DNA of 59,474 nt from contig DATCLS010000081.1 of NCBI GenBank assembly GCA_036563805.1, positions 1 to 59,474 of the forward strand. The letters run 5' to 3'. This stretch comes from DATCLS01 sp036563805. GTDB lineage: Bacteria; Actinomycetota; Acidimicrobiia; Acidimicrobiales; VFJN01. Positions within the stretch are counted from its first letter, which is position 1. Each line of letters opens with the position of its first letter. The notes under the pieces were generated by a model. The model was not told the origin of the DNA. It did no database searches and saw nothing but the letters and a program-made list of their open reading frames with translations. The translations under genes and the position numbers were made by a program. This document shows positions 1-7,832 of this stretch, one piece after another.

Positions 1-750
1 GGTCAGGGGGGCGTGCGGGGCGGCGGGATCTCCCGGGGCCGTGGGGGCGGCCGGCTGCGGGCGGCCCGCCCCGGCGGGGGTGCCGTTGGTCGGCGCCCGC
101 GGCGCGGCGGGCGCCGGGGCCGCCGTCGGCGAGCGGGACGCCGGGTCGGAAGAGTACGCCAAGCCGTCGGCGCCGCCCTCGGGGCCGGACCGGGGCGCGG
201 GGCCGGCGCCGGGCCACGGCTCGCCGTCCGCGCTCGCTCGCCCGTCGAGCGGCAGCGGCGGCGGGGACTTCACCGCCGGACCGCCGGACCGGGACCGGCG
301 CTCGCCGCGACCGGGCCGGTCGTCACGGTCGTCGCGCTCGTACCGCTCCTCGCGCCCGTAGCGGTCGCGGCCGTACCGGTCGGCGCGCCCGTAGCGGTCG
401 GCGCGGGCCTCGGCGCCCGCCCGGTCGTCGTAGTCGCGGCCGGGCGGCCCGGGCCGGTCGTCGCGGTCGTCGGACCCGGGGACCTGGCGGGGACCGGCGC
501 CGTCGAGCCGGTCCTTGATCACCTTGAGCGGCAGGTAGTGCTCCTTCTGCTGGCGGAGGATCCACCGCAGCCGCTCGATGTCGGTCTCGTAGAACTTGCG
601 GTAGCCGGACGGTGTGCGCTCGGGATCGAGCAGCCCTTGACTCTCGAGGAACCTGATCTTGGAGATCGTCACGTCCGGGAACTCGTCCTGGAGCAGTGAC
701 AGGACCTCGCCGATCGACAGGTGGGAGCGGTCAGCGGGCGCTCTCGTCAT
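1..750 (-). CDS. MerR-family transcriptional regulator (FtsR/Rv1828-like), 3' end outside window
   Basis: The frame starts at ATG 750 and stays open to base 1, giving 250 residues with the C-terminus outside the window. Residues 11-70 form a MerR winged helix-turn-helix: LSIGEVLSLLQDEFPDVTIS, then KIRFLESQGLL, then RTPSGYRKF. In actinobacteria this gene follows garA; the mycobacterial relative is Rv1828 and the corynebacterial one is FtsR, linked to cell-division gene control. Its start overlaps the stop of the FHA gene (ATGA), so the two are probably co-translated. From about residue 90 the protein becomes a long disordered tail rich in Arg, Asp, Tyr, Gly and Pro, with several RYGR-type repeats at about 123-150. 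The family identity is clear; the target genes are inferred from homologues. Confidence 0.88.
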   Translation of the reverse strand, partial: MTRAPADRSHLSIGEVLSLLQDEFPDVTISKIRFLESQGLLDPERTPSGYRKFYETDIERLRWILRQQKEHYLPLKVIKDRLDGAGPRQVPGSDDRDDRPGPPGRDYDDRAGAEARADRYGRADRYGRDRYGREERYERDDRDDRPGRGERRSRSGGPAVKSPPPLPLDGRASADGEPWPGAGPAPRSGPEGGADGLAYSSDPASRSPTAAPAPAAPRAPTNGTPAGAGRPQPAAPTAPGDPAAPHAPLT

Positions 751-1241
751 GTGCCGTCTCCCCTGCCGGTGAGGAACACCAGCTTGAACGTCCCGATCTG
801 GAGCTCGTCGCCGTCGTTGAGCCGCGCCGTCTCGACCCGCTGACGGTTGAGGTAGGTGCCGTTCAGCGAGCCGGCGTCGCGCACGGTGTAGCCGCCGTCG
901 GGCTCGCGCACGATCTCCGCGTGGCGGCGGGACACCGTGATGTCGTCGAGGAAGATGTCGCTGTCGGGGTGGCGGCCGGCCCGCACGACATCGGCGTCGA
1001 GCGCGAACCGCGACCCGACGTTGGGGCCCCGCTTGACCACCAGGAAGCCGACGCCGGCCGGGACCTCGTCGACCTCGACCGGCAGGTCCTCGTCGGCGTC
1101 GAGACCCTCCGGGACGAACACGATGGTCGTCCGGTCCTCCCGCACGGACCCGGCGGTGAGCGGGGCGCCGCAGGACGAGCAGAAGTTGGAGCCGGCCTGG
1201 TTGCGGTGGCCGCACCGATTGCAGAAGACGTCCTCGGCCAA
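747..1241 (-). CDS. garA: FHA-domain regulator of GarA/OdhI type with N-terminal zinc ribbon
   Basis: GarA/OdhI proteins bind 2-oxoglutarate dehydrogenase, glutamate dehydrogenase and glutamate synthase through an FHA domain, under serine/threonine kinase control. Here the FHA domain spans residues 66-155 with phosphothreonine-pocket residues R90 (AGRHPDSDI), S104 (TVSRRH) and N127 (SLNGTYLN), very close to mycobacterial GarA. A TT pair at residues 38-39 (RTTIVF) matches the kinase-phosphorylated threonine pair of GarA. Unusually, residues 7-24 form a zinc ribbon (CNRC, CSSC) that mycobacterial GarA lacks. I chose TTG 1241, about 10 bases after GAAGG; GTG 1250, overlapping the gcvH stop, is an alternative adding three residues. 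It sits between gcvH and the MerR gene in the conserved actinobacterial order. Confidence 0.88.
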   Translation of the reverse strand: MAEDVFCNRCGHRNQAGSNFCSSCGAPLTAGSVREDRTTIVFVPEGLDADEDLPVEVDEVPAGVGFLVVKRGPNVGSRFALDADVVRAGRHPDSDIFLDDITVSRRHAEIVREPDGGYTVRDAGSLNGTYLNRQRVETARLNDGDELQIGTFKLVFLTGRGDGT

Positions 1242-1246
1242 CGGCC

Positions 1247-1627
1247 TCACCCTTCGATCAGAGCCCGGTATGCCTCCGCGTCGAGCAGCTCGTCGAGCTG
1301 GGCGGGGTCGTCGAGCGTGATCACGCAGATCCACCCGTCGCCGTAGGGGTCCTCGTTGAGGCGGGCCGGGTTCTCGTTCAGCTCGGTGTTGACCTGGCTG
1401 ATCGTGCCGGCCACCGGCGCGTAGATCTCGGACACCGACTTGGTCGACTCGACCTCGCTGAAGCTCTCGCCCCGCTTGACGGCCGTTCCCACCTCCGGCA
1501 GGTCCACGAACACGACGTCGCCGAGGGCGTCTTGGGCGTAATCGGTGATCCCGACCCGTACGTCGCCCCCCTCGACCCGGGCCCACTCGTGATCCGCCGA
1601 GTAACGGAGGTCCTCCGGGATGTCCAT
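1247..1627 (-). CDS. gcvH: Glycine cleavage system H protein
   Basis: GcvH carries the lipoyl arm that shuttles the aminomethyl group between the P, T and L proteins of the glycine cleavage system. The 126-residue protein has the usual length, and the lipoyl-lysine site is visible as VESTKSVSEIYAP with K63. The C-terminal region (NENPARLNEDPYGDGW) is also characteristic. It starts at ATG 1627; no good Shine-Dalgarno is visible. gcvT, gcvP and lpd are not in this window. The gene heads a tight unit with the FHA and MerR genes, the order seen in mycobacteria (Rv1826-Rv1828). Confidence 0.95.
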   Translation of the reverse strand: MDIPEDLRYSADHEWARVEGGDVRVGITDYAQDALGDVVFVDLPEVGTAVKRGESFSEVESTKSVSEIYAPVAGTISQVNTELNENPARLNEDPYGDGWICVITLDDPAQLDELLDAEAYRALIEG

Positions 1628-1720
1628 GACCGGGCAGGCTAGCGAACCTGCCGACCCTCGATGTCGGGTTGAGGGTGACAGGCGCGAAAGTCCCCCAACG
1701 GCGGGGTTTTCGGCGGCGCG

Positions 1721-1745
1721 TCTCAACCTCGACTAGAGGTTGAGA
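1721..1745. terminator. Perfect inverted repeat between manC-like gene and gcvH
   Basis: Arms TCTCAACCTC and GAGGTTGAGA are perfect 10-base complements around the 5-base loop GACTA. The site lies 23 bases past the stop of the minus-strand fusion gene and 94 bases before the gcvH start. It suits an intrinsic hairpin terminator without a T-tract, as is common in actinobacteria, but a protein-binding operator for gcvH is also possible. A weaker C4/G4 hairpin followed by TTTT on the plus strand lies at about 1693-1710. Confidence 0.5.
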
Positions 1746-1767
1746 CCCGGGTCTGGGCCACCAGCGC

Positions 1768-4254
1768 TCAGCGCAGCAACTGGCGGATGCGGCGAGCGTA
1801 CTCCTGCGCCAGCCGCCGCGCCGCGGCCGACGACTCGGCCTCGGCCCACAGGTGAGTGACCGGCTCCTCGGGGTCGGGCAGGGCCAGCGCCCAGCCGTTG
1901 TCGTGGTGGACCTTGACCCCGTCGATCAGGTCGACCTCGCGGTCCTTCGACAGCTCGAGCAGCGTCCGCATGACCGCGCCCTTCTGCTCCCACGGGGTCA
2001 CGACCGTCTCCCGCTCGATGTAGACGGCCGGCAGCGAGCCGACCACCTTCGACAGCGTCGTGTCCTCGAGGGCCAGCAGCTCCAGCATCTTGACCATGGC
2101 CGCGGCGGCGTCGAACGCCGGCAGGAAGTCGGCGACGATGAAGCCGCCGTCGGGGGCGGCGGCGAAGTGGACGTCGCGGGCCGTGGCCGCCTGCATCAGG
2201 GCGGCGTTGGACAGCTTGGTGCGGCGCACCTCGATGCCGTGGGCGGCGGCCAGCGCGTCGGCGTGGCCGGTGACCGACAGCGGGAGCGCCACCGCCCCGT
2301 CGTCGAGCTGGCCGGTCACCAGGTAGACGAACGCCAGCAGCGCCTCGTCGTCGCTGAGCACGTGGCCGGAGTCGTCGACCAGCGTGAGGTGTTCGCCGTC
2401 GGGGTGGATGACGGCGCCCAGCGTCGCCCCCGACGCCCGCACCAGCCGGGCGACGTTGGCGGCGTGCTCCTCGCGGTCCCACGACATGACGCCGCTGGTC
2501 GAGGCGAACGGGTTCACCGCCAGCACCTCGGCCCCGAGCTTGGAGAGGACGTTGGGCATGACGAACGAGGCGGCGCCGTACGAGTAGTCGACGACGACCT
2601 TGAAGCCCTGGGCGTTGATGCGGTCGATGTCGACCGAGGCCTCGATCGCCGAGCTGTACTGCTCGAGGTGGCGGGGCGGGAACTCGATGTCCCCGATCTC
2701 GCCCGGGAACACCCGCCGGAAGTCCTCGCGGACGAACAGCCGCTCGATCTTGCGCTGGGCGTCCTCGGTGATGTCGGCGCCGTGGGTGTCGAAGAAGCGG
2801 ATCACGACCGACTGGGGGTCGTCCTCCAGCAGCCGGATCGTGATGCCGGCGTCGGCGTCGGGCCGGGCCACCGCGAACCGGGTGACCGGCACCGAGGCCA
2901 CCTCCAGGTCGCGCACGTTGACACCGGCCGCGTTCAGGCCGGCCATCATCGCCCGCTTGAGCATGCGGGACGAGCGGCTGGAGTCGCGGGAGGTGACGAC
3001 CGTGGCGTCCTTCTTGAGCGAGGTGGCGAACGCCATGGCCACCCGGGTGGCCAGCTCGGGGGTCACGTCGACGTTGGCCAGGCCCGCCACCCCGAGCCGG
3101 CCGAACAGGCTGCGGGAGCCCCGCGACTCCCACACGATCGACGAGTTGATGATGGCGCCGGTCTCGACGGTCTTGAACGGGTAGACCTTGACGCCTGCGC
3201 CCAGGACGGCCTGCTCACCGACGAAGCACTCGTCGCCCAGCACGACGCCCTCCTCGGCCCGCACGCCGGTGCGGAGGTCGCAGGCCCGGCCGACCGTCGT
3301 GCCCCGCAGGCGGACGCCCTCGCCGATGTAGGTGTTGTCGTGGATGACCGTGCGCTGGAGGTCGGCCCCGGCCCGGACCCGCACGTTGACGCCCAGCACC
3401 GAGTACTCGGCCAGCCGGGCGTTGCCCTCGATGCGCGAGTACTCGCCGACGATGGCCGGCCCGTCGATGCGGGCGTCGGGGTGGATCTCGGCCCCCTCGC
3501 CGACGAACACCCCGTCGCTGATCTCGAAGCCGGGGATGTCGATCGCCACCCGGCCGTCGAGCACGTCCTTGTGGGCCCGGATGTAGGCGTCGAGCGTGCC
3601 CACGTCCTCCCAGTAGCCGTCGAGCACGGCGCCGTAGAGGGGCTTGCGCTCCTCCAGCAGCCGGGGGAACACCTCGGAGGAGAAGTCGACCGGTCGCCCC
3701 TCGTCGATGTAGTCGAAGATCTCGGGCTCCAGGACGAAGATGCCGGTGTTGATGGTGTCGGAGAACACCTGGCCCCACGTCGGCTTCTCGAGGAACCGCT
3801 CGATGGTGCCGTCGTCGCGGGTGATGACGATGCCGAACTCCAGCGGGTCCTCGACCGGGGTGAGGCCGATCGTGGCCAGGGCGCCCCGCTGCTCGTGGAA
3901 GTCGACGATGGCCCGCAGGTCGATGTCGGTGAGGACGTCGCCCGAGATGACCAGGAACCGCTCGGTCAGCTCGTCCCGGGCGTTGCGGACCGACCCGGCG
4001 GTGCCGAGCGGGGTCTCCTCTGTGGCGTACACCATCCGCACGCCGAACTCGGACCCGTCGCCGAAGTAGTTGCGGATGTGGTTGGCGAGGAAGGCGACGG
4101 TGACGACGATCTCGTCGAAGCCGTGCTGTTTCAGCAGGCGGACGATGTGCTCCATCATCGGCCGGTTGGCGATGGGGAGCATCGGCTTCGGGATGTTCGA
4201 GGTCAGGGGCCGCAAACGGGTCCCTTCCCCTCCAGCCATGATCACCGCCTTCAT
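1768..4254 (-). CDS. Sugar-1-phosphate nucleotidyltransferase fused to hexapeptide and phosphomannomutase-like domains
   Basis: The 828-residue protein has three parts. Residues 1-235 are a nucleotidyltransferase with the signature GGEGTRLRPLT (8-18) and KPMLPIANRP, expected to make an NDP-sugar, probably GDP-mannose. Residues about 245-370 are left-handed hexapeptide repeats. Residues about 375-828 align with phosphomannomutases. Actinobacterial proteins of this length are usually annotated mannose-1-phosphate guanyltransferase. The mutase part keeps the first-domain motif TSRDSSRSSR (near 420), but the catalytic TASHNP loop is replaced by AGITIRLLEDDP (near 468) and the metal loop DGDxDR by HPDGEHL (near 618), so it is probably not an active mutase. 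Start at ATG 4254. The exact sugar is inferred. Confidence 0.85.
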   Translation of the reverse strand: MKAVIMAGGEGTRLRPLTSNIPKPMLPIANRPMMEHIVRLLKQHGFDEIVVTVAFLANHIRNYFGDGSEFGVRMVYATEETPLGTAGSVRNARDELTERFLVISGDVLTDIDLRAIVDFHEQRGALATIGLTPVEDPLEFGIVITRDDGTIERFLEKPTWGQVFSDTINTGIFVLEPEIFDYIDEGRPVDFSSEVFPRLLEERKPLYGAVLDGYWEDVGTLDAYIRAHKDVLDGRVAIDIPGFEISDGVFVGEGAEIHPDARIDGPAIVGEYSRIEGNARLAEYSVLGVNVRVRAGADLQRTVIHDNTYIGEGVRLRGTTVGRACDLRTGVRAEEGVVLGDECFVGEQAVLGAGVKVYPFKTVETGAIINSSIVWESRGSRSLFGRLGVAGLANVDVTPELATRVAMAFATSLKKDATVVTSRDSSRSSRMLKRAMMAGLNAAGVNVRDLEVASVPVTRFAVARPDADAGITIRLLEDDPQSVVIRFFDTHGADITEDAQRKIERLFVREDFRRVFPGEIGDIEFPPRHLEQYSSAIEASVDIDRINAQGFKVVVDYSYGAASFVMPNVLSKLGAEVLAVNPFASTSGVMSWDREEHAANVARLVRASGATLGAVIHPDGEHLTLVDDSGHVLSDDEALLAFVYLVTGQLDDGAVALPLSVTGHADALAAAHGIEVRRTKLSNAALMQAATARDVHFAAAPDGGFIVADFLPAFDAAAAMVKMLELLALEDTTLSKVVGSLPAVYIERETVVTPWEQKGAVMRTLLELSKDREVDLIDGVKVHHDNGWALALPDPEEPVTHLWAEAESSAAARRLAQEYARRIRQLLR

Positions 4255-4378
4255 GGGCCTTGACGGTACCGTCCGGGGGTCCGAACCCCCCAGCCCGGGA
4301 CCGCCCCGCCCGCTACCCAACGGCGGGGCGCCGCCACCCGGCGTCGGGCCGGGCTGAGGGCCCGCAGCGGGGTCGCCG

Positions 4379-5020
4379 CTAACCGGCGGCGGCCTGGGCC
4401 CGGGCGGCGCGGCCCTCGGCCAGCGCCCGGGCGGCCATGGGCGCGTACAGCACGGCCGCGTACAGGCTGAGCGCCAGGCCGGGGATGCCGGCGATCCACG
4501 CCGCCTGGCGCGCGCCCTCGTGCCAGCCCAGCGTCGAGTGCGACGCCAGGAACAGCGGGAACGAGATCATAAGGCAGAACGTGCCGGCCTTGCCGAACCA
4601 GGTCACGTCGATGCGTTTGGCACCCAGGGCCGCCAGCCCCACGGTGGCACCCCCCACCAGCGACTCGCGCGCCAGCACCACGGTGGCGAACCACACCGGC
4701 ACCGAGCCGTCGATCAGGATCCCGCCCCCGCCGACGAAGAACAGAAGGCGGTCGGCCACCGGGTCGAGGATCTTGCCGAGCGTGGACTCCTGGTGCAGGT
4801 GGCGCGCCAGGTAGCCGTCGACGAAGTCGGTGACGCCCAGGGCGGCCAGCAGCCAGGCGGCGGCCGCCCGGTTGTCGCGGCCGAACAGCAGCCACAGGAA
4901 CACCGGCAGGCAGCACAGCCGGGCGACGGTGATGACGTTCGGCAGCGTCACCACCCGATCGGTTCGGGGCCGGTCGGGCGTCGGCACCCGATCGGTTGCG
5001 GGCCGGTCGGGCTCGTCCAT
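4379..5020 (-). CDS. CDP-alcohol phosphatidyltransferase (PgsA family)
   Basis: This integral membrane enzyme transfers a phosphatidyl group from CDP-diacylglycerol to an alcohol. The family signature D-G-x2-A-R-x8-G-x3-D-x3-D is complete at about residues 72-96 (DGYLARHL through LGKILDPVAD). Several hydrophobic helices follow, and the length of 213 residues is normal. The first 30 residues are a polar Asp/Arg/Pro tail with an internal near-repeat (DRPATDRV, DRPRTDRV). It lies one gene upstream of the gcvH-garA-merR group; mycobacteria have pgsA2 close to the same group. Phosphatidylglycerophosphate synthase is the likely role, but the acceptor cannot be decided from sequence. Start ATG 5020, divergent from the HIT gene with 27 bases between. 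Confidence 0.85.
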   Translation of the reverse strand: MDEPDRPATDRVPTPDRPRTDRVVTLPNVITVARLCCLPVFLWLLFGRDNRAAAAWLLAALGVTDFVDGYLARHLHQESTLGKILDPVADRLLFFVGGGGILIDGSVPVWFATVVLARESLVGGATVGLAALGAKRIDVTWFGKAGTFCLMISFPLFLASHSTLGWHEGARQAAWIAGIPGLALSLYAAVLYAPMAARALAEGRAARAQAAAG

Positions 5021-5032
5021 CGGCGGGCACTC

Positions 5033-5038
5033 TAGTGT
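5033..5038 (+). promoter_or_regulatory. Candidate -10 box for a leaderless HIT-gene transcript
   Basis: TAGTGT fits the actinobacterial TANNNT -10 box and ends 9 bases before ATG 5048, so transcription would begin at or next to the start codon. No Shine-Dalgarno precedes that ATG. Confidence 0.45.
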
Positions 5039-5047
5039 TGCGGCCTT

Positions 5048-5476
5048 ATGGCGACGCTGTTCACGAAGATCATCAACGGCGAGCTCCCCGGCCGCTTCGT
5101 GTGGCGCGACGACCGGGCGGTCGTGTTCCTGACCATCGCGCCGATGAACCCGGGGCACGCGCTGGTCGTCCCGATCGAGGAGGTCGACCACTGGATCGAC
5201 CTCGAGCCGGACCTCGCCGCCCACGTCATGACCGTCGCCCGCGAGGTGGGCCGGGCCCAGCAGGCCGCCTTCAAGCCGGCCCGGATCGGCATGCTCATCG
5301 CCGGCCTCGAGGTGCCGCACTGCCACCTGCACGTGGTCCCGATCCAGAGCGAGAGCGACCTGTCGTTCGCCCGGGCCGACCACTCCCCCGACCCTGCGGC
5401 CCTCGACGACGCGGCCGAGCGGCTGCGCGCCGCCCTGCGCGACCTGGGCCACGGCGACAAGGTCCCCAGCGCGTAG
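5048..5476 (+). CDS. HIT-family nucleotide-binding hydrolase
   Basis: HIT proteins hydrolyse or transfer nucleoside monophosphates from substrates such as adenylated amines or dinucleoside polyphosphates. The histidine triad is complete as HCHLHVVP, with H91, H93 and H95 (H93 the expected nucleophile), and the family N-terminus is clear (FTKIINGELPGRFVW and APMNPGHALVVP). The 142-residue length is typical. It is divergent from the pgsA-type gene and appears leaderless (TAGTGT box 9 bases upstream). The physiological substrate is unknown. Confidence 0.92.
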   Translation: MATLFTKIINGELPGRFVWRDDRAVVFLTIAPMNPGHALVVPIEEVDHWIDLEPDLAAHVMTVAREVGRAQQAAFKPARIGMLIAGLEVPHCHLHVVPIQSESDLSFARADHSPDPAALDDAAERLRAALRDLGHGDKVPSA

Positions 5477-5529
5477 CCGCCCGGCGCCCGGCGGGCCTGG
5501 TGACGCCGGCGGTCAGGCGACCCCGGCGG

Positions 5530-6279
5530 TCAGCGGAGCGGCTCGAGCGCGGCGATGTAGGCGTCGGTGGTGGCGTCGTCGCGGAACGGGAACGTGCGGG
5601 CGCCCTCGGTGAACTCGACGGTGGTCACCGGGCCGACCCGCACGACCTCGAGCGGGAAGGCGTCGGCCCACCGGGCGGCGGCCGCGCGGTCGGGCCACAC
5701 GGCCACCGTGAAGGCGTCGGTGGTGGTGCGCTCGACGCAGCCGATCTCGGCGCAGAAGTTGCTCGCGTCGCGCGGGTTGGGGGCGGCCAAGCCGGCCGCC
5801 TCGACGGTGGCGATGACCTGCTCGGGCGTCACCGCACCCGGGACGGCGGCGGCGTCGGACGGGGCGCACGCCCGGCCGGTCGTCGAGAACTCGACGTCGT
5901 CGGTGTCGGCCAGCCCGGTCAGGGCCAGGCCGTGCTGGGTGTTGGCGAACCGGCCCGTGGCCAGCACCGAGCCGCCCTCGGCCGTCTCGGCCCCGCGGTC
6001 GAGGGCGCACAGGATCGTGACCGACCAGGTGTGGCCCTCGGTGCGCTTCGACCGCACGTCGTCGAACACGGCCCGCAGGCCGGCCGGGTCGCTGGCCTCG
6101 GTCAGCACCTCGACCTCGCCGGGCGCGGTGATGAGCGACGTGTAGTCGGGCACCTCGTCGCCGAGCTCGACCGTCTCCTCACCCGCCGGCGAGGAGCACT
6201 GGAGGTCGAGGGCGGCCAGCACCAGCGTGGCCACGATCAGTCCCAGGGCGGTCAGCTGCAACCTCAGGCTGTCCGACAC
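5530..6279 (-). CDS. Hypothetical membrane-anchored or secreted protein
   Basis: I do not recognise a family. GTG 6279 is preferred because GGGGGA lies 5 bases upstream and the next codons give a short polar N-terminus and a single hydrophobic segment (residues about 6-27, LQLTALGLIVATLVLAALDL) followed by Cys. That segment could be an anchor or uncleaved signal; the sequence before the Cys is a poor lipobox. The remaining 220 residues are polar and acidic, with four further cysteines that could form disulfides outside the cell. It converges on the HIT gene and lies downstream of the hemerythrin gene on the same strand. Confidence 0.6.
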   Translation of the reverse strand: MSDSLRLQLTALGLIVATLVLAALDLQCSSPAGEETVELGDEVPDYTSLITAPGEVEVLTEASDPAGLRAVFDDVRSKRTEGHTWSVTILCALDRGAETAEGGSVLATGRFANTQHGLALTGLADTDDVEFSTTGRACAPSDAAAVPGAVTPEQVIATVEAAGLAAPNPRDASNFCAEIGCVERTTTDAFTVAVWPDRAAAARWADAFPLEVVRVGPVTTVEFTEGARTFPFRDDATTDAYIAALEPLR

Positions 6280-6430
6280 GGCGTCCCCCGGCCCGGCGGC
6301 GACTCGGTGGACCCCCCAGCCTACCCCTGCCCCACTGCTCGGCGAGCCGACACGTGACCGATCCGGCACGCGACGCGCGGGAGCGGTCACCGTCACGCCC
6401 GGGGCGGCCGCCCCGTCGGGCGCGGCCCCG

Positions 6431-7000
6431 TCAGGCCGGGTCGACGGTGGCCAGGAGCCGCTCGCGGTCCATGTCCGACCGGCCGGGGATCTCCTGCTCG
6501 CGGGCCAGCTCGCGGAGCTGCTCCACGGTCAGGTCCTCCTTGTCGGCGACCGTCGGGGCGCCGAGCTCGGCCTTGCGGGCCTCGAGCCGCTCGGCCAGCT
6601 GCGACCGGGCCTCGGTGTCGAACGCCTGCCGGACGAGCGGGAACATCTCCTTCTCCTCCTCCTCGGCGTGGTGCTCGACGTTCTCGATCATGACCTGGAC
6701 CTTGGCGGTCCACTCCTCGCCGCCGGGCTCGAGGCCGGGGAGCTCGTCCATGAGGACGTCGACGACATGGTGCTCCTCGGCCCCCTCGGCCACGAGCTCC
6801 TCGATCTCGTCGCCGCCCCGGCGGACCTCGGGGTAGAAGATCTCTTCCTCGATCGTCGTGTGGACCTTCAGCTCCGTGGTGATCTTGCCGACCACCTGCT
6901 GCATCGTCTGCACGTCGTCGGACTCGTGGGCGGCCTGGAACTTGGCGAACAGGCCGCGGACGCGGTCGTGGTCGGCGGTCAGCAAGATCGTTGCATCCAT
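6431..7000 (-). CDS. Hemerythrin HHE-domain protein with C-terminal Rho_N/SAP-like segment
   Basis: Residues 1-140 form a hemerythrin-like four-helix bundle that binds a non-haem di-iron centre. The ligand pattern is visible as ADHDRV, HTTIEEEIFYPE, EHHVV and NVEHHAEEEEKEMFP. Such proteins sense or buffer oxygen, nitric oxide or iron. Residues about 155-189 (LTVEQLRELAREQEIPGRS) resemble the Rho N-terminal/SAP-like helical module, which often binds nucleic acid, so the protein is a fusion. Start ATG 7000, divergent from the SRAP gene with 52 bases between. Role in this organism is not known. Confidence 0.85.
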   Translation of the reverse strand: MDATILLTADHDRVRGLFAKFQAAHESDDVQTMQQVVGKITTELKVHTTIEEEIFYPEVRRGGDEIEELVAEGAEEHHVVDVLMDELPGLEPGGEEWTAKVQVMIENVEHHAEEEEKEMFPLVRQAFDTEARSQLAERLEARKAELGAPTVADKEDLTVEQLRELAREQEIPGRSDMDRERLLATVDPA

Positions 7001-7038
7001 GGAACAGGCGTACCCCTCTCGGCGGCGATCGAGACGGT

Positions 7039-7044
7039 TAGGGT
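7039..7044 (+). promoter_or_regulatory. Candidate -10 box for a leaderless SRAP-gene transcript
   Basis: TAGGGT (TANNNT) ends 8 bases before ATG 7053. No Shine-Dalgarno precedes the ATG, so a leaderless transcript is likely. Confidence 0.45.
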
Positions 7045-7052
7045 GCAGAGCC

Positions 7053-7766
7053 ATGTGTGGCCGCTTCGTCGCCGCGTCCTCGCCGGACGAGATCGCCCAG
7101 TACTTCGACGCCGAGGCCCCCGAGGCGCTGCTGGAGCCGAGCTACAACGTGGCGCCCACCAACGACGTGTACGCCGTGCTGAGCGACGGCGGCGTGCGCC
7201 GCATGGACGCCTTCCACTGGGGCCTCGTGCCCATCTGGGCCAAGGACCCCAAGGTCGGCTCGAAGATGATCAACGCCCGGGCCGAGACGCTGGCCACCAA
7301 GAACGCCTACAAGCCGGCGTTCAAGAAGCGGCGCTGCATCATCCCGGCCGACGGGTTCTACGAGTGGAAGAAGGTGCCGGGCCAGAAGACCAAGCAGCCC
7401 CACTACATCCGGCGGCCCGACGGCGAGCCGCTGGCGTTCGCCGGCCTGTGGGAGGTGTGGCGGGGCCCCGACCGGCAGGGCGAGCCGCTGCGCTCGTGCA
7501 CGATCGTGACCACGTCGGCCAACGAGACGATGCGGCCTCTGCACGACCGGATGCCGGTGCTCCTGCCCGCCTCGGCGTGGGAGGAGTGGCTCGACCCCAC
7601 CAACGACGACCTCGAGACGCTGGGCAAGCTGCTGGTCCCGGCGCCGCCCGAGATCATCGTCACCCACCCGGTGTCCACCGACGTGAACCGGGTCAGCAAC
7701 AAGGGGCCCGAGCTGATCGAGCCGGTCGATCCGGACGCCCCCGCCCCGGGCACGCTCGGGGTCTGA
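7053..7766 (+). CDS. SOS response-associated peptidase (SRAP/HMCES family)
   Basis: SRAP proteins protect abasic sites in single-stranded DNA by forming a thiazolidine crosslink through their N-terminal cysteine. Key residues are present: Cys2 directly after the initiator (MCGRF), the asparagine in PSYNVAPTN (N32), the glutamate in NARAET, and the histidine in VTHPVS near residue 204. The length of 237 residues is typical for bacterial YedK-type proteins. Cys2 fixes the start at ATG 7053, because the initiator Met must be removed to expose it. The gene appears leaderless. No LexA box was recognised upstream. Confidence 0.93.
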   Translation: MCGRFVAASSPDEIAQYFDAEAPEALLEPSYNVAPTNDVYAVLSDGGVRRMDAFHWGLVPIWAKDPKVGSKMINARAETLATKNAYKPAFKKRRCIIPADGFYEWKKVPGQKTKQPHYIRRPDGEPLAFAGLWEVWRGPDRQGEPLRSCTIVTTSANETMRPLHDRMPVLLPASAWEEWLDPTNDDLETLGKLLVPAPPEIIVTHPVSTDVNRVSNKGPELIEPVDPDAPAPGTLGV

Positions 7767-7832
7767 CCGGGCGGGCGCGGCTCGCGCGTGCGGGGCGGGT
7801 CGCTCGTGCCCGCGGGCCGGGCGGGGCCCGGT

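Noticed and set aside
1628..1767. Glycine riboswitch before gcvH
   Set aside because: No tandem aptamer-like structure is visible in the 140-base gap, only a simple inverted repeat.
1852..4263. Long plus-strand open frame of 803 codons opposite the fusion gene
   Set aside because: It is a mirror of the minus-strand nucleotidyltransferase gene in GC-rich DNA, rich in Asp/His/Arg/Gly, with no domain and no ribosome site; the opposite frame has all the family motifs.
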